Below are positions 29,009-37,220 of a stretch of DNA of 64,000 bases, piece by piece; the first letter of the stretch is position 1, and each line of letters starts with the position of its first letter. The notes beneath the pieces are model-generated. The model had not been told where the DNA came from. It did not search any database and was given only the letters and a program-made list of their open reading frames with translations. This stretch comes from Leptospira harrisiae (lineage in GTDB: Bacteria > Spirochaetota > Leptospiria > Leptospirales > Leptospiraceae), in contig NZ_NPDX01000001.1 in NCBI RefSeq assembly GCF_002811945.1, positions 62,001 through 126,000 of the forward strand, read 5' to 3'. Both the position numbers and the translations under genes were made by a program.

Positions 29009-29665
29009 TTACTTTTCGTTTTTGATACCCTGAAAAAAAATTTCATATAGTGTTTCGATTTCTTTGTTTGGATCTAAAGGATACTTTGGGGCTAAAACAA
29101 ATTTAGTGATTAGAAAACTAGCTGCCAAACTAAATGAGGCTCTGACAATTTGATTTGGATCTAAATCTTTTCTGACCTCACCATTTTCTTGAAAGTATTT
29201 GAAAGCCTGGACTGATGTATCGTATAAATTAGTTTTCCAAAGATTTCCAAAGATCTCAGAGAATTCTTTGGAAAAAATCAGCGCGCCTAAGAGTAGTTTT
29301 AATTTTTTTGGTTCTTTCGCTACGGCTTCATATCTTGCTTTTAAAATGGAAATGTACCAATCTTTAAAATTTGGTTTCAGAGTTTGTAATCGTTCTTTGA
29401 GATCAGACATATGACCAGGAACAATTGTCGATAAAAGTAATCCCGATAGAACTCGTCTGTATAAATCATGCTTTGAAGGAAAATATTTAAAAAGAGTTCT
29501 TTCTGTCACGCCAGCTCGATTCGCCAATTCAGCAGTTGTGGCACCTGCAAAACCTAACTCAGCAAAAACATCCTCGGCAGCATCAACTATATCTTTTTCC
29601 TTATTTGATTCTGGATTTTGATAAGCTTCAAATTCATTTTGTAGAAGTTTTAGGGTTAGTTTCAT
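29009..29665 (-). CDS. TetR-family transcriptional regulator
   Basis: 218 residues. The N-terminal helix-turn-helix TAELANRAGVTERTLFKYFPSKHDLYRRV is typical TetR; the C-terminal half is a helical ligand/dimer domain of the AcrR type. It is divergent from the PhlG-like/GST pair, and the gap holds two operator-like repeats, so it most likely represses that pair and itself. The inducer is unknown, possibly a phenolic or electrophile handled by the two enzymes. Confidence 0.9.
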   Translation of the reverse strand: MKLTLKLLQNEFEAYQNPESNKEKDIVDAAEDVFAELGFAGATTAELANRAGVTERTLFKYFPSKHDLYRRVLSGLLLSTIVPGHMSDLKERLQTLKPNFKDWYISILKARYEAVAKEPKKLKLLLGALIFSKEFSEIFGNLWKTNLYDTSVQAFKYFQENGEVRKDLDPNQIVRASFSLAASFLITKFVLAPKYPLDPNKEIETLYEIFFQGIKNEK

Positions 29666-29728
29666 AGGTTTACTTAGGTCTGTTTAGAATCATTTTTTTA
29701 ATACGGGATATTTTTTCGATTGATTTTT

Positions 29729-29780
29729 TGTATAGTATTTACTTTACATGAAAATAGAATGGTATAGCGTTTACTATACC
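29729..29780. promoter_or_regulatory. Two TetR-type operators, 32 bp apart
   Basis: The downstream site is a perfect inverted repeat GGTATAG-N6-CTATACC (29761-29780). The upstream site GTATAG-TATTTA-CTTTAC (29730-29747) is the same sequence with a weaker right arm. Corresponding bases are 32 bp apart, about three helical turns. They sit between the divergent TetR gene and the PhlG-like gene, just before its GGGAG ribosome-binding site. Confidence 0.75.
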
Positions 29781-29792
29781 TGGGAGATCGAA

Positions 29793-30449
29793 ATGAAAAC
29801 GGTTCAATTAGGTTTATTGCCAAAGTTGAAAATTCAGTGGACCAGGAAGTCTGTGGATTCGGCTGAATCGGGAAGAGAGGTGCTTGCGGATGGTCGGGTT
29901 AAATATTGGATTCGACATGATACAATCAAAGGTGTTCATCCAAAAATGTTGGCTTGGTGGTTTCAACATTTGGAAGGTGATATTGAATATGAAGGAAAAG
30001 TTTATAATCGATACCATGTCTGGCATCCCGAAGATCATGTACATGTCAGTTATGAAAAAAGAAAACCTGATGGCAGTGTCGGACCTGGAGCGGCTTTAAG
30101 AATTGTAGAATACTTAGGAAGAAATAAGAAGTATCTAGTAAATGTGATGAGTCCCATCGAAAAATTAGATGAGGAAGGTTTCATTCATAATCCAAAACTT
30201 TATGGTTTTTTACCAATTGCAAGAATGGAATATAGTTTTAAGGATAGTGCCGAAGGAACTCGGTATGAAAATTGTTTGATTATTGGATGGAAGGGATTTA
30301 GTTTTAAATGGTTACGATCAATCTTTGAAATTTTGTTTTTTGATAAAAAACATGGTTTTTTTTGGATCAAACATAACATTGAAGAAGTGGGTCAGTTCGA
30401 AAGTTTTTTACCAGATCTTTACAGGAAGGAAAATGAAAATTTACGGTGA
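29793..30449 (+). CDS. PhlG-like (2,4-diacetylphloroglucinol hydrolase family) protein
   Basis: 218 residues from ATG 29793, which follows GGGAG by 7 nt; the longer frame starts inside the operator and is rejected. The KYWIRHDTIKGVHPKMLAWWF motif and the putative zinc ligands (His in YHVWHPEDHVHV, Glu in RIVEYLG, and the H-x3-E pair in KHNIEEVGQF) follow the PhlG C-terminal domain. The known family enzyme cleaves a C-C bond of an acylated phloroglucinol; the substrate here is open. It overlaps the GST gene by 17 bp. Confidence 0.78.
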   Translation: MKTVQLGLLPKLKIQWTRKSVDSAESGREVLADGRVKYWIRHDTIKGVHPKMLAWWFQHLEGDIEYEGKVYNRYHVWHPEDHVHVSYEKRKPDGSVGPGAALRIVEYLGRNKKYLVNVMSPIEKLDEEGFIHNPKLYGFLPIARMEYSFKDSAEGTRYENCLIIGWKGFSFKWLRSIFEILFFDKKHGFFWIKHNIEEVGQFESFLPDLYRKENENLR

Positions 30450-31035
30450 CAGACAATCAGGGAATAGTTATAAACTTTTACTAGTAACTTCCTTTCTAGA
30501 AATTCCATACGAATGGCAAGATATTGATATAAAAAAAGGAGAAACCAAAACAGATTCATTTCTGAAAATGAATCCGAATGGGAAAATTCCTATTTTAATT
30601 TTGGATGATGGCAGAATTTTATCAGAGTCCAATGCTATTTTGAATTTTTTGGCAGAAGGGAGTGATCTGATTCCTAAAGATCATTTTGAAAAAGCAAAGG
30701 TCTTACAATGGCAATTTTTTGAACAATACAGTCATGAACCTTATATTGCGGTAGCAAGGTTTATTAAACATTATTTGGGGATTCCCGAGGAAAGACGGGC
30801 AGAATACGAATCTAAACAAGAAGGTGGATATAAAGCTTTAGGAGTTATGGATACCCAGCTAACAAAGAATAAATTTTTAGTAGGTGATTCAATAACTACA
30901 GCAGATATATCTTTGTTTGCTTACACACATGTGGCACATGAAGGAGGATTTGATTTATCATCATATCCAAAAATTTTAGAATGGATTAAACGAATTGAAT
31001 CATTGGATAGATTTAAACCATTGCATTCAGTCTGA
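30433..31035 (+). CDS. Glutathione S-transferase family protein
   Basis: 200 residues from ATG 30433, preceded by AGGAAGGA. The N-terminal thioredoxin-like domain has MNPNGKIPIL (cis-Pro) and SESNAIL, the glutathione-binding turn. The C-terminal helical domain has NKFLVGDSITTADISLFAYTH, including the N-capping Asp. It is co-transcribed with the PhlG-like hydrolase under the TetR operators, consistent with detoxification of an aromatic compound. Its 3' end overlaps the CDF gene convergently. Confidence 0.88.
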   Translation: MKIYGDRQSGNSYKLLLVTSFLEIPYEWQDIDIKKGETKTDSFLKMNPNGKIPILILDDGRILSESNAILNFLAEGSDLIPKDHFEKAKVLQWQFFEQYSHEPYIAVARFIKHYLGIPEERRAEYESKQEGGYKALGVMDTQLTKNKFLVGDSITTADISLFAYTHVAHEGGFDLSSYPKILEWIKRIESLDRFKPLHSV

Positions 31036-31953
31036 ATGAAGTTTACATTGTTCGGCGTCAGTTTCGAGTTCAATGGTTGTATGGATAATTTCAAATTCTA
31101 GTGCAACCTTTCTAATTTTTTCTTTAATCATTTGGAATTCGTTTATTTTGACAGTTTTCTCTATGAGCACATGTAAGGAAGCAACATGGTGGTTCCCGTC
31201 CAAACTCCAAATTTTGACATCATGGATAGATTGAATTCCTTTGATATTTTCCCAATGTTCAATCAGATCATTACGATCGACTGATTCAGGGACAGCTTGT
31301 AACATCACAATCATTACCTGTTTGATGTTACCATATGCATTCCATAATATCCATAATGCAATCGCCAATGAAAGTAAAGGATCAAACCAAGGAACTTTAA
31401 AATACATCATCACAACACTACCAATAAGTACTGCGATCCATCCAAGAATATCTTCTAGAAAATGAAGAAACACTGCTTTCTCAGTTAATGATATTCCATG
31501 ATTGAGACGAATCATGGCTGCACCATTGACAAGAACCCCAACAATAGCTAGGGCAAACATAATATCTGCTTTTGTTTCTTCGGGATTGATAAATCTTTTA
31601 ATGGATTCAACTATCATAAAAAAAGATCCTACAGATAGTATTACTGAAATGATGAGCGCACCTAAAATAGAAAATCTTTTGTACCCATAATCAAAAAGAT
31701 TGTCTTTTGGCTTTGTCGAAATTTTTTGCAAATACCAGACTAGGGCAAGAGACATTGCATCGCCAAAATCATGAAAGGCGTCAGAGATAATTGCTATGCT
31801 ATTTGAAAAAATTCCTCCAACCAATTCTAAAAGAGAAAAACTTAAGTTAAGTAGAAATGCCCATGCCAAATTTTTTGAAGAGGAAGATGTGTGGTGGTGG
31901 CTATGATCGTGCGAGTGGTGGTCGTGATTAGAATGATTATGACCTTGTCCCAT
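31027..31953 (-). CDS. Cation diffusion facilitator metal exporter (CzcD/ZitB-like)
   Basis: 308 residues from ATG 31953. A His-rich N-terminus (GHNHSNHDHHSHDHSHHH) precedes six transmembrane helices and a cytosolic ferredoxin-like C-terminal domain. The metal site residues are visible as SDAFHDFGD in helix 2 and HFLEDILGW in helix 5, the H/D pattern of Zn-exporting CDFs. It likely exports zinc or cobalt in exchange for protons. An alternative TTG start 36 bp upstream adds 12 residues; neither has a clear ribosome-binding site. Confidence 0.88.
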   Translation of the reverse strand: MGQGHNHSNHDHHSHDHSHHHTSSSSKNLAWAFLLNLSFSLLELVGGIFSNSIAIISDAFHDFGDAMSLALVWYLQKISTKPKDNLFDYGYKRFSILGALIISVILSVGSFFMIVESIKRFINPEETKADIMFALAIVGVLVNGAAMIRLNHGISLTEKAVFLHFLEDILGWIAVLIGSVVMMYFKVPWFDPLLSLAIALWILWNAYGNIKQVMIVMLQAVPESVDRNDLIEHWENIKGIQSIHDVKIWSLDGNHHVASLHVLIEKTVKINEFQMIKEKIRKVALEFEIIHTTIELETDAEQCKLHSD

Positions 31954-32037
31954 AGAGGATAGAATTTCAGAGTCGAATTTTCTCTGCAACTAAAGAAAGA
32001 GAAGAAAATATACTAAGTTTCCGTAGGTTTGTATCAC

Positions 32038-33930
32038 CTAATCAAAAAGAATTTGTGGTCTTGAATAAAGATAACCTTGTACTACATGGCAAGAAGTTTG
32101 TTTTAGACGGTTGAGTTGTTCTTCATTTTCAATTCCTTCTGCAATTGTTTTGAGGCCCAAAGAATCGGCCAAATGGCAAATGGATTCTAGAAGTAAAAAA
32201 TTTCGATCAGAATTTGCTATGTCATCTAAGAAAGATTTATCAATTTTTAATTCATCAAATTGGATTTTTTGCATATAGTGAAGGGAAGAATAACCTTTTC
32301 CAAAATCATCTAATGAAACAGAAATCCCGTTGGCTCGAAGTTCGGAGACGATTTTTTGAATGGTTTCGATTTCGTCTAAAAATACATCTTCAGTAATTTC
32401 GAATATGATATTTTTCGGATTAATTTTGTGTTTTGATAGATAACGAATGATATAGTCGTTGAAATTGGGATATAAAAAGAAAATTGGAGAAATGTTAATA
32501 GAAACTTGTATTTCCTTTCCATATAAGTCCAATAACTTTGGAATGTGAGAAATGGTTTTTTCAAATATACATTTTCCAAAAGGAACAATTAACTCCGACT
32601 TGGTGATGATAGGTATAAATTCATCAGGCGAAACATTTCCAAACTCAGGTAAACTCCATCTCGCCAGTGCTTCCAAGCCCACGGTCTCTTTTGAAGTGAT
32701 ATCCACTTTTTCTTGGTATGCTATTTTGAAGTTACCTTGGTTGATTGCCTTTTCTAAATAATTTTTTAGTTTTTGTTCCCTTTCTATTTTAGATTCCATT
32801 CCAGTTTTAAACCAAACTAACTTTGTCAAAACATCTTCTCTCGCTACATTCATCGCGATCGATAGTTTACGAATGGCTTCATCCAAATGGTTTGCATCCT
32901 TCGGAAACTGAATTCCGGAAACCCGATATTGGAGTCTATGTCCTAATCGCTCAGGAGTTAGTAATTCATTATTGTTTAGATCAAATTTTACAATCGCATT
33001 TTCAATTATCGATTTTGTCGCATTTTCTATCCAAAGTATAAATTCGTCACCACCTAAACTAGCAACGATTACACCAGGCTTTTCATCTGTAGAAAGTTTT
33101 AAGACACAACCTGTTAAGGTAAGAATTTGGTCTCCGAATCCAATTCCATGTAATGCATTAATTACTTTTAGTCCTTTTAAATTGATTAAAAGGAGAAAAG
33201 AATCTGAAACACCTGAATTGATCCTATTTTGAATTAATTTATCAAATAAGTATCGATTTGGCAAATGTGTTAATTGATCATAAAATGCTAGTTTGTCGAT
33301 GTGCTTTTGGGAATTAAGTATTTTGCTTCTTGATTCTTTAAGATAAACAATATTTTTAATTAATTTTCCTCTGAGCCTTTGGATTAAAAATCCAGTTAAA
33401 ACAGAAAATAAAATCAAACTAATCGAATTAAAAATCCATTCTCGTGGATTATTATTTCTGAGTCCCAAGGAATCAGGAAATCGAATCCAGGAAAAATAGA
33501 TGAAACCACCGAATAACGCTGGCAGTAAAGATATGACAAGAGAAGAAATCAAACTTAGAATTGGCGGAAGAAATACATAGAAAGAGACAATCATAAACGT
33601 TAAGGATATTTCAGCGCTTCCCAAAAGGCCACTGCGGAGATAGGACAATACGGAAATAAATACTGTTGTACAAATCAAACTAAAAACACGAATAATTAAG
33701 GGTACTTTGTTCTTTAATAAAAATTCTAAAAAAAGGATACCTGCAAAACTAAAATCAACGGCAAAAAATAAAAAATCTACTTCACCGTGGTGAGTAAGAA
33801 TCGGAACTAAATGTAAGCACGAAGCTAAAAGAAATAATCCAGACGCTGTCAAGAGGAAACTGCGGAGTAGTGGACTTGTATCCTTTTGGAACTTGGTCCA
33901 ATAAATATATTTTTGTTTATTTTTTAGCAT
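32038..33930 (-). CDS. Membrane-bound GGDEF-EAL protein
   Basis: 630 residues. Six or seven hydrophobic helices fill residues ~20-190 as a membrane sensor of unrecognised type. The GGDEF domain has an intact SLGGDEF near 290 but no obvious RxxD inhibitory site. The EAL domain keeps EAL (VGLEALARW), EITEDVF, DDFGKGYSS, ELKIDKSF, EGIE and QGYLYSRP. Both catalytic halves look competent, so the net direction of c-di-GMP turnover cannot be told. It is divergent from the thioesterase gene across 89 bp. Confidence 0.9.
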   Translation of the reverse strand: MLKNKQKYIYWTKFQKDTSPLLRSFLLTASGLFLLASCLHLVPILTHHGEVDFLFFAVDFSFAGILFLEFLLKNKVPLIIRVFSLICTTVFISVLSYLRSGLLGSAEISLTFMIVSFYVFLPPILSLISSLVISLLPALFGGFIYFSWIRFPDSLGLRNNNPREWIFNSISLILFSVLTGFLIQRLRGKLIKNIVYLKESRSKILNSQKHIDKLAFYDQLTHLPNRYLFDKLIQNRINSGVSDSFLLLINLKGLKVINALHGIGFGDQILTLTGCVLKLSTDEKPGVIVASLGGDEFILWIENATKSIIENAIVKFDLNNNELLTPERLGHRLQYRVSGIQFPKDANHLDEAIRKLSIAMNVAREDVLTKLVWFKTGMESKIEREQKLKNYLEKAINQGNFKIAYQEKVDITSKETVGLEALARWSLPEFGNVSPDEFIPIITKSELIVPFGKCIFEKTISHIPKLLDLYGKEIQVSINISPIFFLYPNFNDYIIRYLSKHKINPKNIIFEITEDVFLDEIETIQKIVSELRANGISVSLDDFGKGYSSLHYMQKIQFDELKIDKSFLDDIANSDRNFLLLESICHLADSLGLKTIAEGIENEEQLNRLKQTSCHVVQGYLYSRPQILFD

Positions 33931-34019
33931 ATGATCATCATTGGACGAACGAAACTAACAAGAAGAATCCGTAAAAAAGCCTTTCCCTGGCGATTGGTAA
34001 AGGGGAAATTATCCTCATT

Positions 34020-34529
34020 GTGACGAATCCTAACGAATTAACTGCTAAGTCACCCCAAGAATCCGCAGTAGAAACTAGACATATAGTACTTCCCAATGAT
34101 GCAAACCATTACGGGACCGCATTTGGTGGTGCCATTATGAGTTGGATCGATTTGATCGCAGCTATGTCTGCCCAAAGGCATTCTGGACACGAAGCAGTAA
34201 CAGTAAGTATCGATCGAATTAATTTTATTACTCCAATACAAATTGGTGATCATGTAAATTTAAAAGCGATGGTGAATTATGTAGGTACTACCTCAATGGA
34301 GGTGGGAGTTCAAGTGAATCGCGAAAACCCATACACTGGTGAGATGGTTCGGGCAACGACCGCCTACTTATCGTTTGTTGCTTTAGATGAAAATAAAAAA
34401 CCCTGTGCTGTTCCTCCTTTACGTCTAGATACAGAATTGGAGAAACGCCGGTTTGCTGAAGGAAAACTTCGAATTGAAATGGCAAAAGAATTTTCTGCCA
34501 AAATCAAAGCTGGCAGAAAGGTCATTTAA
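34020..34529 (+). CDS. Acyl-CoA thioesterase, hotdog fold (YciA/BACH-like)
   Basis: 169 residues from GTG 34020, with AAGGGGA upstream. NDANHYGTAFGGAIMSWIDLIAAMSA is the hotdog helix with the conserved Asn, Gly-Gly and Asp of YciA/BACH thioesterases, followed by the beta sheet (VTVSIDRINFITPIQIGD). It hydrolyses acyl-CoA to free acid and CoA; chain-length preference is not readable. It is monocistronic by position, with a converging small membrane-protein gene 21 bp away. Confidence 0.9.
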   Translation: MTNPNELTAKSPQESAVETRHIVLPNDANHYGTAFGGAIMSWIDLIAAMSAQRHSGHEAVTVSIDRINFITPIQIGDHVNLKAMVNYVGTTSMEVGVQVNRENPYTGEMVRATTAYLSFVALDENKKPCAVPPLRLDTELEKRRFAEGKLRIEMAKEFSAKIKAGRKVI

Positions 34530-34550
34530 CAAAGTGATCTTTTCGTTTTT

Positions 34551-34928
34551 TTATTTAAGTTTATATATTATCCATGTAGCTAAATACGTTTCAATAATAC
34601 TCAGAGGTATTGCATACAGTAGTATGGCAATCGGTAGGACTCCTAAATTCCAGATCACTACCCACATCAAAATAAATCCAATAAACCAACTGAATAAAAA
34701 AGTTTGATTGAATTTTAAGTGATTAGATAAGTAAAAAATTACAAATGCCAAACCGAATGACCAGATACCCCACACGGCTCCATTGAGCGGTTCTGAAGGA
34801 AATGTAATCCCCAATTGGTGATAATGATTTAACCAGATTGATTTAAAAAGTATTTCGTTTCTTAAAAATTCTGACAAACTTATAATAATTGTAGCGAAAA
34901 AAACAGGTAGGATTTTGTTCTTAAACAT
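34551..34928 (-). CDS. Small membrane protein, 125 aa, unknown
   Basis: Four hydrophobic helices fill most of its length, with conserved-looking GAVWGIWSFGLAFVIFYLS between them. I do not recognise a family. It is the last of three closely spaced minus-strand genes (MFS transporter, DUF1330 protein, this one) with ~50-bp gaps, so it may be part of that unit. Confidence 0.65.
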   Translation of the reverse strand: MFKNKILPVFFATIIISLSEFLRNEILFKSIWLNHYHQLGITFPSEPLNGAVWGIWSFGLAFVIFYLSNHLKFNQTFLFSWFIGFILMWVVIWNLGVLPIAILLYAIPLSIIETYLATWIIYKLK

Positions 34929-34978
34929 AAATTTGATTATTTATAGTTAGGTGATGTTCTGGCAATAAATATTCATTC

Positions 34979-35305
34979 TTAAGAATCAAAAAATCTTTCG
35001 TATTCTGCTATCTGCGTAGTACTTCCAACAGAAGGAACAAAGTATGTTTCTCTAATATTTTTGTATTCGGGATCTGAGAAAAAACTGAGTTTTTTTTCTT
35101 TGCTTTTGAAATAGATTAAAAATACTCTGTTGATTGAATTTTCCGTTTCTGATTTTAAAGTTTCTTGAATTTTAAAATCATACCGAAATCCTCCTTCATA
35201 CTTTTCTAATAAGGATTTCATCTCCGTTCTATATTTCGTATAAAGTTCATCATTCTTTACATGAAGACCAACAATAGTTTCAAATGATAATAATTGTTTT
35301 TCCAT
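34979..35305 (-). CDS. DUF1330-like protein
   Basis: 108 residues, cytosolic, with the ferredoxin-like alpha-beta arrangement of dimeric alpha/beta-barrel proteins. YRTEMKSLLEKYEGGFRYDF followed by FSDPEYKNIRETY matches the DUF1330 pattern (a Y..Y...GG segment and an SPEY-like turn). Its function is unknown. It lies between a small membrane protein and an MFS transporter on the same strand. Confidence 0.68.
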   Translation of the reverse strand: MEKQLLSFETIVGLHVKNDELYTKYRTEMKSLLEKYEGGFRYDFKIQETLKSETENSINRVFLIYFKSKEKKLSFFSDPEYKNIRETYFVPSVGSTTQIAEYERFFDS

Positions 35306-35353
35306 ATTTACTCCATCTCTAAAATTATATTTTGAATCGAAATAAAGTTGATT

Positions 35354-36583
35354 TCATTGATCATTTAATGTTTTTAAAATCTTTGTTTTCTTTCTATTGA
35401 GTAGAATAAAGCAAATGATCACAATAGCCATTACAACCAAAAAAGGAATACTTATCAAATTAAGAGAAAGCCAACCTATTTTATTCTCCAAATAACCTGC
35501 GCTATATGTTGAAAGGATCGCAAAAGAATACACAATTGTATCATTTGTTGCTTGTATCGAGTTTTTTTCGGAAGGGTGGTATTGTTCGACAAGTAAGTTG
35601 GTTCCTCCCACATACATAAAATTCCAACCAATACCAAGTAAAATGAGTGCTACTGCAAAAGGTAAAAAATCCGTTCCTTGGAGGGCTGCAAAACTCTCGA
35701 GTCCCATCACAAAAATTCCCAATAAAATTAAATAAGGTGCTGTCATTTTTCTCACTAATTGCCCGGAAAAAAAAGAAGGAATGTACATACCCAATACATG
35801 CCACTGTAAAACTAAAGTAGAAGCATGCATTTCATGCCCATGCGATTTCATTGCTACTGGTACAGCAGACATCAGCATCGCCATCAGCCCAAAACTAAAT
35901 GCTGTCGACAATATAGAAACCCATAGACCTAAATTTTGGACATGGTAAGAGAAAGGTCGAATTGATGATCTTGGAGAAGGAACAATTTTATCCTGATTGG
36001 GATTAGAGCTTGGTTTGTTAGAAGTTGGTAAAAATAATATAAAGAATAATTGTAAACTCAAACTAGAAATTAATATTAAATAACATCCTAAATACAATGA
36101 ATTTGGAAAAAGTTCTTTTCCTTGAAGTCCTGCCAGTGGGCCAAGAAATGCAGCAGGAATTCCCGCAATTAAAATCCAAGACAAAGCACTGGATCGATCA
36201 TGAGTAGGAACCGATTCCATCGCAACAAATCTTAAGTATTGAACGAATGCTTGATGAAAACCATATAATAAGTGTGATGTGGAAAATAGAATAAAGTTTT
36301 TTTCGTACATCGCATACGATGCAAGCGCTGCTCCAAAAATTCCAATCACTGTTCCTGTGAGTAATCCAAATTTACTACCTTTCCACTTCATGATCCTAGA
36401 AGCAGGAACAAGCCCAAGTAGAGTTCCTAAGATCACTAAGGATATGGGTAGGGATGCTGATTCAGGTGAAGGTGCAATGCTTTGTCCAGCAAGAGCTGAA
36501 ACCGCCATTATCATGACGGTCCCAATTTGAAAGACAGTTTGTGTAATAGAAAAGATTCCTAGGATTTTTAGTTTATTTATCAT
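35354..36583 (-). CDS. MFS transporter
   Basis: 409 residues with twelve predicted helices and a charged central loop (SNKPSSNPNQDKIVPSPRSS) between the halves. The loop between helices 2 and 3 reads GLVPASRIMKWKGSKFGLLTG, the degenerate MFS signature. GIGWNFMYVGGTNLLVEQYHPSEK late in the protein is the form seen in a group of uncharacterised bacterial MFS exporters. The substrate is unknown. It probably shares a transcript with the DUF1330 gene downstream. Confidence 0.85.
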   Translation of the reverse strand: MINKLKILGIFSITQTVFQIGTVMIMAVSALAGQSIAPSPESASLPISLVILGTLLGLVPASRIMKWKGSKFGLLTGTVIGIFGAALASYAMYEKNFILFSTSHLLYGFHQAFVQYLRFVAMESVPTHDRSSALSWILIAGIPAAFLGPLAGLQGKELFPNSLYLGCYLILISSLSLQLFFILFLPTSNKPSSNPNQDKIVPSPRSSIRPFSYHVQNLGLWVSILSTAFSFGLMAMLMSAVPVAMKSHGHEMHASTLVLQWHVLGMYIPSFFSGQLVRKMTAPYLILLGIFVMGLESFAALQGTDFLPFAVALILLGIGWNFMYVGGTNLLVEQYHPSEKNSIQATNDTIVYSFAILSTYSAGYLENKIGWLSLNLISIPFLVVMAIVIICFILLNRKKTKILKTLNDQ

Positions 36584-36632
36584 TTCTTTAATATAATTGG
36601 CAAATTCTATACAGTAGAAACTTCAAATGCAT

Positions 36633-36652
36633 AAAGTTAGATACCTAACTTT
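36633..36652 (-). terminator. Weak hairpin at the end of the carbonic anhydrase gene
   Basis: AAAGTTAG (36633-36640) and CTAACTTT (36645-36652) form a perfect 8-bp stem with a 4-nt loop spanning the stop codon at 36637-36639. The T run after it on the minus strand is only three bases, so termination would be weak. Confidence 0.35.
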
Positions 36653-37209
36653 GTTATGATTTCTTTTGCTTGGGATACAAAATGAACTTCTTCTTCCTTT
36701 AAAAAGGGAACAAAGATATTCTTTTCAAATCGGACAGATAGGTGCGCGTATTCAATACAACCTGCGACCGTTAATTCAGGTTTTGCTTTTCCCGGAAAAA
36801 TTTTAATATCAGATCCATCTGGAACCACAAGTGATCGTGGTGGGATTTTTTTTCCGCCCCGAATCATACATCCAGCAGCAATTTGCGTGCCATCGCCAAT
36901 TTCTGCATTGTCAAGAACAATGGAACCAATTCCAACAAGGACTCCTCTTCCAATTTTACAACCATGGATCATCACGTTGTGTCCAACTAATGTCCATTCG
37001 CCGATAGATATTGGGCTTGTGCTATCAGTATGGAGAGTGGAATTATCTTGGATGTTTACATAATTTCCCAATTTGATGGTGTTCATGTCAGCTCGTACCA
37101 CAGCCCCCGGCCATAATGATACGGATGTTCCATATTCGACCATACCAAAGGCAGTTGCGGAAGGGTGAATGAATGGTTTTGTAAAAACTGGAATTTCTGA
37201 ACGGGACAT
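36637..37209 (-). CDS. Gamma-carbonic-anhydrase family protein (left-handed beta helix)
   Basis: 190 residues from ATG 37209; an earlier TTG would overlap the phosphatase gene. Hexapeptide-repeat beta helix with the three metal-binding histidines expected for gamma-class carbonic anhydrase (LHTDS, then VGHNVMIHGC). Related PaaY/CaiE/YrdA proteins bind zinc but are often not shown to hydrate CO2, so activity is uncertain. It starts 11 bp after the SpoIIE phosphatase stop. Confidence 0.88.
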   Translation of the reverse strand: MSRSEIPVFTKPFIHPSATAFGMVEYGTSVSLWPGAVVRADMNTIKLGNYVNIQDNSTLHTDSTSPISIGEWTLVGHNVMIHGCKIGRGVLVGIGSIVLDNAEIGDGTQIAAGCMIRGGKKIPPRSLVVPDGSDIKIFPGKAKPELTVAGCIEYAHLSVRFEKNIFVPFLKEEEVHFVSQAKEIITKLGI

Positions 37210-37220
37210 AGATATCAAAA

